Assembly (NCBI GenBank): GCA_963556255.1
Contig: OY744604.1
Location: forward strand, 90,260,562 to 90,324,561
Direction of reading: 5' to 3'
From: Allolobophora icterica
Lineage: Eukaryota; Annelida; Clitellata; Crassiclitellata; Lumbricidae
Length of the DNA: 64,000 bases
Both the position numbers and the translations under genes were made by a program. This document shows, piece after piece, positions 12,271 through 22,300 of this stretch. The notes beneath the pieces are model-generated. The model saw nothing but the letters and a program-made list of their open reading frames with translations. It had not been told where the DNA came from and ran no database searches. The stretch's first letter is position 1. Each line of letters opens with the position of its first letter.

Positions 12271-13980
12271 CTGTGAGGAAGTAGGTTCCTCATTTGCATG
12301 TAGGTGGACATTGTTGGTTGGACCCTGTACACTCTAGGGAGCAGAAAGCATTAAACTGGTCTGAACCGGTTTCAGGGTTAGATGCCAGTCAAGACCTTTC
12401 CACTCGTTAGTGGAGAAACCTTGTTAGTGGAGAAACCTTGGATGCCAGTACTGGGTTGATTCAAGGCTGAGGAGCTGACACTGGCTGACTGAGTAGGCCG
12501 GCTGGCTGCCTGACCAGTGGGTTTGAGGGAAGATCTGATTGGCCAGAGGGGCAAGCCAAGGGTCAGGCAGAGATGACCGAGATAACAGGTAGGAGGAAGA
12601 CAGATGAGATCGTCCTCTTTGTGTGGCTGACTGTGGAAGAGAGAGGTTGACACCGGAAAAGGGCAGAGTAAGGAGGTCATCTGAAGAGAGGTAAAGAACC
12701 AGGGTGAGAGAGATAAGTTTAGAAGTTAATAGTTAGTAACTTACATGGTATATTAGTATTTACAGAGCAGAGGATACCGGCAGTGGTTAAATTGGTTTGG
12801 GTAAGCAGTGGGAACGGCAAAGAAGAGTTTCAATGGAACGCACGCGTGAGCAGTGGGAACGCAAGCAAAGAATTTCGAGAGCAGTGGGAACGCCGTTCCC
12901 ACTCCACTTTAAACCCTGGATAGAGAATAGACCCACTTTGTTTGACCTGAGGTAAAGAAATTACCTCAGAGTCGTTTGAAGTGACGGGAAGGCATCTTGG
13001 GCCCTCAGAAAAAGACTTTCTTTATAGAACCTGTGCTATTTCTCAGTGTGTGAATCTTATTAGAAGTGTATAATAATTATAATAATACAATATCATAATA
13101 CTCCATATTGCCTTGTTGATTCTTTCTTGTCAACATATAGTAATCATAGAGTAATCAGATGTTCCCTCACTCCAGCCGGGATTCTTCCCCTATTGGGCCA
13201 CGGGAGAGATTTGCAGGGCAGGGACTCCTTCGGCTCGAACCTGGGCTCACTAGCCATGAGTCCCCGCTTGACCTAGGGACGCGGATGCCATCGGCCTCTT
13301 GGCAGGAAGACCCGTGCCTGCATTCTACCCATGGGTAGCGATCTAGGAGGTCGAGGGGGACATGTCCCCCACCTTTAAGAGTGGGGGGACATGCCATACA
13401 TTTGTCCCCCCAAATTTAGAAGAAACACCAAAAAAGGCCAAGAAATGTAATTGCGCGTGAGGGTTTTCACAGCCTTTTTGAGCAGATGAGGTAAACAAAA
13501 TTTGAGCAGAAGTGTCCCCCCTTAAAATTGTAAGAAAGCAAGAAGAAATGTAAAAAAATAAAGACATTTTCGAGGGCGATGAATTTGTAAAAAAAATTAT
13601 CAATTTTCGTGAGGAATTCCAAAGAAAGGGAAAGAGAGATGGGAGACCTGAAAAAGGATGTCGATGACTAAAAAAAGTCAAACTTTTTTGGGAGATGAAT
13701 TCGTAAAAAGTGAAAACATTTTTGTGGAGATGAATTCCTAAGAAAGAGTAAAAAAATTTTGGGGGACATGAATTCCTAAAAAAAGGTCATCGACCAAACC
13801 ATGGCCTACTTTGTCCCCCCACCTCTCAGACAAGATCGCCGCCACTGATTCTACCCAGGACGGGGTAGGGCCCGATAACTCAGGTCAGGGTAAAAACCGG
13901 AGTTCTTCACATTGCAAAATTGTGCCATCGGTTGATGCCTTGTGCATTAGACACCGGCGCAATAGAAGTTACTAATTACA
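12271..13980. mobile_element. Insertion upstream of copy 1, absent from copy 2
   Basis: Sequence up to TTTTGTTTGTTAC (~12270) and from AATTATATTCCTTATAAT (~13981) is contiguous in the copy-2 flank (30590-30620), so this ~1.7-kb block was inserted (or lost in copy 2). Its right end, GTGCATTAGACACCGGCGC then TAGAAGTTACTAATTAC, matches a LINE-type 3-prime tail at 39460-39500. It contains MITE-B copy 1 and three GAGCAGTGGGAACG-like words near 12800-12895. No coding domain recognised. Confidence 0.55.
13330..13847. mobile_element. MITE-B copy 1 (hAT-type, 8-bp TSD ATTCTACC)
   Basis: A 518-bp non-coding element. The right end is GATCGCCGCCACTG; the left end CATGGGTAGCGATCT is a diverged inverted copy. 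ATTCTACC flanks both sides (13322-13329 and 13848-13855). The interior has the GTCCCCCC, AAATTTAGAAGAAACACC and CCAAAAAAGG blocks shared with 19710-19942 and 48696-48896, with extra internal duplication in this copy. Confidence 0.82.
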
Positions 13981-14018
13981 ATTATATTCCTTATAATACT
14001 TTTGTAGTTCTCTGAAAA

Positions 14019-14096
14019 ATGGAAGGACAAGCAAGGTGCGAATGTCCGCCGACTTATCTTCGAACCATACCTGGGCTATTGAAGATTTTTGAGATT
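14019..14096 (+). CDS. MAL-like copy 1, exon 1
   Basis: 26 codons from the ATG to a GTACGT donor. Encodes the cytosolic N-terminus with a C-x-C pair and the first residues of TM1. The same start codon and length are kept in copies 2 and 3. Confidence 0.82.
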
Positions 14097-16277
14097 GTAC
14101 GTTCTAAACCAACTAAGCTAAAGTTTCGCTGTTGGTGTAGGATTGATATAATTCATTTCGGCTAAACACGTTTCTTTCAAAGTGCATAGATGCAATTATA
14201 CCTTTCTTGTAATATAGCATCAATTTGTACTTTTGAAATCCAAGCATTAGGGAGACGCTCTGGAATTGTGTGATACAATATTATTGTATATAGGAAAATA
14301 CTGTGTTTTCTTTGCGAATTCTTTCTAAACTGCTCTTGTTCCAGCAGAGATACGTCTTTCGAACTACAAGACCCATGTCAAGTCTAGTGACGTCAGGTCT
14401 TGACATGTGTCATTACATTTTTAATATCTTGTTGTCGCTTCTAGAGAAGAATCATATTTAAGGCTGTCTACTTAATATTTAAGGTTTTTACACAAAATTT
14501 CTGTTTCTACTTTTCAGATTTTCACAGTACTGACGTTTGCAATATCATTCGGTTGCCCTTGGGGTTATTTGGGAGGAGGATGGGTAGAATTCGCTGGGAT
14601 CAGCAGTTTCATCACAATTACCATCTGGTTGATACTCCACCTGATCAATTGCATACCACAGATATTTATCAACCTTCTCTTTGTAAGTGTTGCATGTGCA
14701 CAAATGTTACTTCCAAAATTAATTTAGATATAGTCCTACTTATATACTATCGCTGTCGGCGATGACAACTGAAAGCATTTTATGAGTTCCTATCTCGACA
14801 CTATTGCTGTAGGGCTTGCAAAATTATGAAAGTATAAATAAATGGATTCTTACTTAATGAATTGGACCGTCGTATTGAGACAGACTGCCATTGCATTCAA
14901 GTTCTTTTACACACAAAACAGTACAATGCAACTGTAATTTGATATTGCTCTCTCACAAATTTCAGAAGTGCACGTGAGAATTGAAGCCAGCTATAAGTAG
15001 ACTGGAATAACTAACGTTTTCAGTGTAGAGCGAAAGAAAGTCTCGCTAAGAGAGATGTGAAAATGAGGAGGTACAGAGTTCAAGATGGAGGGACCGGCAA
15101 CTGTGAATGAATGCCCGCCAAAGACAAGCCGTGTACCAGGAACAACATACTTTCCTGCAAATGCTGATCGAAGTGAGGTGCGACCTTTAGCAGAGTAGCA
15201 AGGTGTGACCATGTATGATAAGTAGGATGGCTGATGGTCTGCAATAGCTTTTGTTCATGAGGTGTTCCAGCTTGAAGCGGATACACTCACAGAGAGGAAG
15301 CCAGTGTAGAGCACGAACAGCAGGTGTGATTATGGTCTTGGTAGGAGAGTCCAAGACTCAGTTACGCAGCCTGATGCAGTATTCTGGTTAGAGGAAGTAA
15401 TGTGCATTTAGGGAGACCGTAAAGTATAGAGTTGCAGTGGTCAAGTCGCGTTAGGATAAGGCCCTGTAACTGCGTTTTTAGTTATGCTGAATCCAGAATA
15501 ATGTACACATCAGTCACTTGCAGGCTGCAGCATGACATTCTAGCAGACATTTAAAACTGTCTGTCCCACTTGTCTCGATCAGTTGTATGGTCATATGTTA
15601 TGCGCTTTTGTCAGGTACTCAAAATGCGCTAGAATATGTGTTGTGACGCAAAGGAAAGCTTAAAGTGCGTACGAGTTTGCACGAGAAGTGGTTTTTCTTT
15701 GGTTGTTTGCATTTGAGCAAAGAAGGGAGTGGAGAAGTAGTAATTTCAGGTTAACGACATTGTGTGATAAAAAGATCATTGGTGTCGCCCACCTTATTTT
15801 CCAGGCTTGGGACTGGCACTGCCAGAGTACGAACAGTGATAGAGTCCTAGATATATTAATTTAACAGATGAAGAAGCAAACTTGTGTAGAAACGGTTACT
15901 ACACTACTGCAGGTATAGATGAACAATCTAAATAAGCGATTGCCGGTTGCATCGAAGCTATTATTATTTTTGTAAATAATTAATATGATATTTTTCCATT
16001 TTTTTTAAATTTCCTCCAATTATGCCCGTTATTCAATGTTAATAATATAAACGAACAAAAATGAGGCAAGTCCATGTTTGCATATAACGCTTCTCTCAAA
16101 GGCCGTTTCCAACAAATTAATATTATTAATGACCAATGACGTCACTCTTCTGACCTTGTCTCTTTCCGAATGGCAGATAAAATAAACACCGACCATTTCG
16201 ACGCGTACAACTTAAATAAACTATATTTCCCTGTTTTTAAGTTAACGGTATTAAAAGAACTGGCTTCACTTTATCTC

Positions 16278-16375
<98 letters not shown>

Positions 16376-19300
16376 AAAGGGCTTAAATAAACAGGCATAA
16401 GGGGTTTTAAATTGCTTTAACTAATTTGTTTCGGCGTCCGCCAATGCGCTTCGGGGTGGAACATTGTAGGCCCTACATCAGAGGTGGGCAAACTTTTTGC
16501 ACATGGGGCCACATTTAACCCAAACAAAATTCGGAGGGCCGGATAACAAAATTTTATTTTTAACTTTTAATAACGACTAGCAAGAAACGAAGTGTACTAA
16601 TTTATTATATAAATCCCATATCGCAACGCTTCAACTGTAGAATAGCTGCGTTGATCTGGCGATGCCTTCTTGGCTGTGTCCCGGTTTACTTAAACGTGAG
16701 CTCCGCTCTCCTGTCTCTCATGTGACTGGCCGCTGAGCCCTTCGCTCTTCTTCTGCGGGTGAGCTCTTGGTTCCTCGTTCTACCACCGCAACTAGGCAGC
16801 GTCGTGCTTTCTCTGTGGTCGGCCCCTCCACCTGGAATCAACTCCTATTGCAGATACGCCTGTTGCCTAAGAATAATTCGCTTTATGTTTTTTATCAGTA
16901 ACTTAAGTCCAGTTTATATTGCCGTGGTTTGGCTGGGAGCGCTTCTGAATAGGTATCTGGAGGCATGGGCGCCCGCAGCATAGGTCAAGGGGGGTCGCGT
17001 GACCCCCTCTGGAAATCATGATGTGACTGCCAAGAGAATCATGAATACTGAAAGCCTTACTCTCTGATTTTCAAAGCAACAGCAAGTGCTGGCTGTTGAC
17101 GAGAAACCCCAGAGTTGATGCACTATAGAATTAATAGAAATAACACAGTAGGCCTAATAGAACCTACACAGAGCCGGCCAATGCCAGCCCTGACCTTAGG
17201 GTCAGCAAGCTAAGGCGACTGCCCAGAGGATCATGGATACTGGAAACCGTATACTCGGTCTGAAAGGTTAAACAGTTGTTGGCTGTTGCATGAACATCTG
17301 GATATTATATGTAGGGACAGTAGAAAATCACGAAAACGCGGCAAACACGGAAGCCGTGTTTTTCGGCATTTGCCGTGTTTTCCGTGTTTTTTGACATTTG
17401 CCGTGTTTTCGTAAAAAATGCCGTGTTTGTTGCAATTTTTTTTGGTTGTGGCAGTTTAAAGTTTTGCACAGTCGAAAGTATTTATGAAGGATTACTTACT
17501 CACTACTCACTAGTCATTCACTATTCAGATCTCCCTTGTTGGATCCATTGATTCCCTGTCACATGATCTCCACTCTTGGATGTCATCAAATCGACTTAAC
17601 CTTAACTCTTCTAAGACCCAACTGATCTGGTTTGGCACTAAACAGCAACTTTCTAAACTTGATATCCCACTTCTATCGTCAATGTACCCTGCTTTTTCAT
17701 TTTCATCCAGTGTTCGGGATTTGGGTGTCACCCTTGATAGTACCCTCTCGTTTTCTGAACACCTCTCCCATCTGACACGTTCCTGTTTCTATCATCTGAG
17801 GCGTTTGAGGGCTGTAAGAAGATCAGTTTCTCCTTCAGTGTTTACTACTATGGTCCATGCCTTCATTTGCTGCCGCATTGACTATTGCAATTCATTGTTT
17901 GCTGGGCTCCCTAAAGCGCGCCTTTCATCTCTGCAGTCTGTTCTGAATGCGGCTGCCAGGCTCATTGCCCGTTTTCCTCGCTTCTCTCACATAACTACCT
18001 TTATGACTGATGTACTTCACTGGCTTCCTGTTGCTTCCCGCATCCAATACAAGGTTCTTCTCCTGGTCTCTAGGACTCAACTGGGAAAAGCTCCTAAATA
18101 CCTCTGTGACCTAATGCGCAAACCTCTATCTGCTCTGTCTTCCCGCCCTCTTCGGTCTGCTGACCGCCTTGATCTGCTTGTCCCTCGTGCAAGGACTTCG
18201 ATGGCTCAGCATCGTGCGTTTGCCATCCTTGGCCCTTCCCTTTGGAATGACCTGCCCCCTCTCTCCGTAGCAAGATTTTGCTTGGGATCTCGCCTTCTTC
18301 TCTCCGCTGCTTAAAGACCTTTCTTTTCCCTCGGGGCTGACACGCTGGGAGCGCCTCTGAATAGTCTATGCTGTGAGAGGCGCTTTATAAATAATTATAT
18401 AAGATAAGATAAGATAAGACTATTCTAGGCATGGTTCTCTGAGTCCCTGAGGACCCTAACGTCACTCATTCATTTCCGGTTGTCTGTTTATTAATTTTGT
18501 TCAAATTATTTGCGAATGAATTCAGTAATTTAATCCTAAACGATCCACTATGAAGAAAGCTATTAACGTGTCATGTTCTGTTGCCGTGTTTTTGCCGTGT
18601 TTTTCGCTATTTTTTTTAAAGTATGCCGTGTTTTTGGCATTTTTTTACCGTGATTTTCTACTGTCCCTAATTATATGCTAATCAAGAAGTCCATGGCTGT
18701 TGAAAGATAGCTTTGGTTTCTCTCTGCATGGTTCAAAGGCGGAGGATGGTGTCACGCGCAATATTTCATCCTACAAGACTGAAGAGAATGGTTGGACTTG
18801 GATATAGAGATCAGACACAGGACAACTAATCGTTAAGACAGCTGTGGAGGAAGCAGGTTAAGATCTGTGAAAGAGCAGTGTTTTATGTTTTGAGTGAAAG
18901 CCATGTGGAGAGATGACAAGAGGTAAGGTTTTGGTGAGTTCGTAGGAAGGATCTGATATTTGTCGTAATTCTGGTGAGAGTTTATTCAAGAGAAGCAGAA
19001 CAGCTATGGCTATAAAGTGATTTGCAAATTTTTAGCGATGAGGTGACGGAAGGGCGAACGAGGAGCGGGTTGAGCGGCGTAGTTGGACTGTGAATAACTG
19101 ACGAAGATAGGAAGCTCCATGCATGGAAGGATTGGAGTGTCTTGTAGGTGGGTAGGTGTGCAGTGTGCTTTTTATACATTCAGATGCGCCTGCCGAGGAC
19201 GCCTCAGCAAGTGGAAGTGAAAGGTGTGCAAGGGGGCTTACACTTTTCCAGTGGTTGTGGAAAATGAAAAAAATGAAAAAAATATAGTTAGGCCTATAGA

Positions 19301-22300
19301 TTATATCAGATATAATGGATAATTTGATCCATCTTAGGTCTGTATGCGGCTTACTTGGCTGAGGTTGGCTCACACAACTTTTAAACACTTCCCGGGCTTC
19401 TGAGTATAGTTACACTGTTCCAAAGTCCAAACTTCAGAAATGAGGTTGTATTATTGGCCAAAATGTATATCACTGAAATGTACGCTAGGCTGGATTGATT
19501 TTTTCTGTATTGCTAAAATTATCTTCTTTGGCCGTATGCAATGCAGACCACTGCGAAAGGTATAGGCCTACATCATGCTACATGACGGGCACTCAGAGTT
19601 ACATGTCTTTGAATGCTGAAAAGATATATGCAGTGTATTAATCGCATTCGGTGACTGATTTGAATAAATCAATGACATATTTATATATTACAAAACTAAC
19701 TCTCCCGGCCATTGGCGGCGATCCAGGGGGGGACAAGACCCCCACCTTTAACAGTGGGGGAAACACCATACATCCGCCCCCCAAATTTAGAAGAAAGACC
19801 AAAAAAATCCTGAAAGTTTTTTCGCGAATGAGCGCGAAAAACAATTTTGACCTCTTTTTGAGCAGATCAATTCAAAACTCTTTTTAACCAGATCAGTTCA
19901 AAAGTTTCCCCCTCCACCTGTCAAACAAGATCGCCGCCAGTGCTCCCGGCCGTGACTGACCTCCCCTGCAAAAAATCCTGCGGGCGCCCATGTCTGGAGG
20001 GGCGCTATATTAAATTTTTAAACGAATGAATGAATGAATGAATATCAAATACACTATGGCTGTTATTAATGAGATGTATGCGACTGTGAACATGCATGCA
20101 TTTAATTAACAAGTTTCCCGTAATCCGGAGTAATTGCGCTGATTGCAATTCACAGTCGAGCGAAGAAAAGAATGTTATCAGATCTGATCTTCTGAGCTGT
20201 TCTCTGAGAACAATGTCAAGTTGTGGGTCGGTTAACTCCAGCTAAAGCTCCGTATGAGCTAATTGTCAAAGCCAAAATGTGAACGGTATAGTAAGCACAG
20301 CAAATTCAGTCTCAATTGATTTAAAATCCACAAATCGCCTGTAGAACTCTTCTGCCAAGCTTGACAGCTGAAGGCTATATATTTCCTGCAACTGCAGGGT
20401 AGGAAAGTTCCCGTAGTTTTGTTCTTTCATCTGCTTTGAAAGCAACATTAGCTTTACCTGAACGGTTTTCACTTCTGCCTATGCAGTAGGGTGGAGTGAA
20501 AAAATGATTTTCAAATAAATGAATTCTAATAGTGGGCAAAAGATGCAACTTAGGTAGAGTAAGAAACACACCAAATGTTTTAAATTTTAAATGACATCTT
20601 CTGCCCTCTACCGTCGATGCAATATTTCAACGTGATTAACCTAATATCACAATGGATGTCATCCAATCTCCTCTGCCTTTACCTTTCCAAAGCAGAATAC
20701 ATAATCCTAGGCCTTCCTGATCATATCAAGAAAAGCCCTAACCCTTCCATACCCGCATCGACTAACTCATCGCTTCTTACCTTTCACATCAGACCCCCCC
20801 CGTCCATTACTTGTGATCCACACCCCTCCTTGTCTAACCACTTCTCCAACCTCTCGTGCTCCTGCTTCAGACACATTTGCGACCTTCGTCGCATCCGGCC
20901 CAAGATCGACCTTAAAACTGCCTCTACCATTGTTACCTCTATTGTTAATTGATTACAGTAATTCCCTCTTCCTCAATCTTGATTCCACTCAAATCAAGCG
21001 TCTGCAACTTATCCAAAAGTGACTAGCAATGGCTGTCACGAGAATGCCCAAACATCATCATATCACTCTCATCCTCAAATCACTACATTGGCTAAAAATC
21101 CCAGAGTGAATCCACTTCAAAGTCCTATCACTAACCTATAACTCCCTACAATATATCCAGCCCAAGTACCTCCGTGGTCTCTTCACCATCCAGGCAACCC
21201 GCTCCACCCGATCCTCCTCCTATTTAAATCTTTCTCGATCTCCGGTCACAACTCATCTCAAGTTCTCCAACCCAGCCATATATAACAGAGCACCACGCCT
21301 CTGGAACGATCTCCCTCTTGAATTCCGCAGATTCTTGGTTCCTCCATCATCATTCCAACCCGTCCTCCATCCTTCTCTTCATGTTCCTCTATCTATCTCT
21401 GGGCTTTACACTCCAAACTGAAGTCACTTTATCAAGTAGGGCCTACTCCTACCCTGACTCATTTGATCCTCAGCCTTCCAATTCTCCTCGCCCTACATAA
21501 CACCCGACTTCACAGCAGCTCTGCCTCCTCTCGATCTCCCCCCCCCCCCAAACCAGACTCAGACCTCTTTTGGATTACTCTCTGGAAAACCCCCTCAACA
21601 CTCACAGTCGTATGCTGGCGCATCCTGGTTGAACAGAGCTTTAATACTTCTTTCGTTCTCTCCTAATTTTCTTCCTTTCAGTAATGTCGCTGCATTTATT
21701 AGGCGTTACAATCATAGGAGTAATTTGTCAGAGGAACGAGGGGTAACCGTACCCCACCCCACTCTTTTTGTTGGGATACCGTATCCCCCACATTATGAAC
21801 AATGCCAATCAATATTTTATTATTTTGCCTTCCCAGAGATGGCGGTCAACGCCTTGCTTCCTGCATGTAAGAAATTGGTACCCCTCCCCCACATATTAGA
21901 CCAAAGTTACGCCTTTGGTTACAATTATATAATCCTGTAACACACCAGAGGTGATTTCTGCAACTGATTTGAACGTGTATTTCATGAATTGTAACCGTTC
22001 GAAGACAGTCAGTTGAAGAAAAAGAAAAATAATTCACCACATTGACGTTATTCAAAGAATTTTACATGGTAAATATTTTACCGCCGGTAGAGGGCAGAAG
22101 ACGCAAAGCAAAATCAACAATATTTTGAGCACTATTTACACTCACATGCTGGCAACTTTCCATCGCTATTAGAAAACGTTTGCTTTACAACAAATTTTTT
22201 TGGCCATTTTCACTCAACCCTACTATGCAAATCATGTGCAAAAAACCTCGGCAGGGAATTAAGTAGGGTAGATCGGCAGAGTTAATGCATAGAATAGTAA

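Larger units (their letters stand above)
17312..18669. mobile_element. Third-level hAT-like element with CCGTGTTTT repeats, TSD ATTATATG
   Basis: Inverted ends TAGGGACAGTAGAAAATCAC and GTGATTTTCTACTGTCCCTA. Duplication ATTATATG at 17304-17311 and 18670-18677. Both subterminal regions are packed with GCCGTGTTTTT / GGCATTTGCCGTG words, likely transposase-binding repeats. A LINE 3-prime fragment sits inside. Confidence 0.9.
16964..19992. mobile_element. Second-level hAT-like element, TSD TCTGGAGG
   Basis: Left end CATGGGCGCCCGCAG, right end CTGCGGGCGCCCATG: a 15-bp terminal inverted repeat. Duplication TCTGGAGG at 16956-16963 and 19993-20000. It splits a LINE 3-prime tail. It contains a third-level element (17312-18669) and MITE-B copy 2 (19710-19942). 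No transposase recognised. Confidence 0.9.

Noticed and set aside
12378..12680. 100-aa minus-strand frame
   Set aside because: Lies in the insertion upstream of copy 1, low-complexity Ser/Pro/Leu content, no motif.
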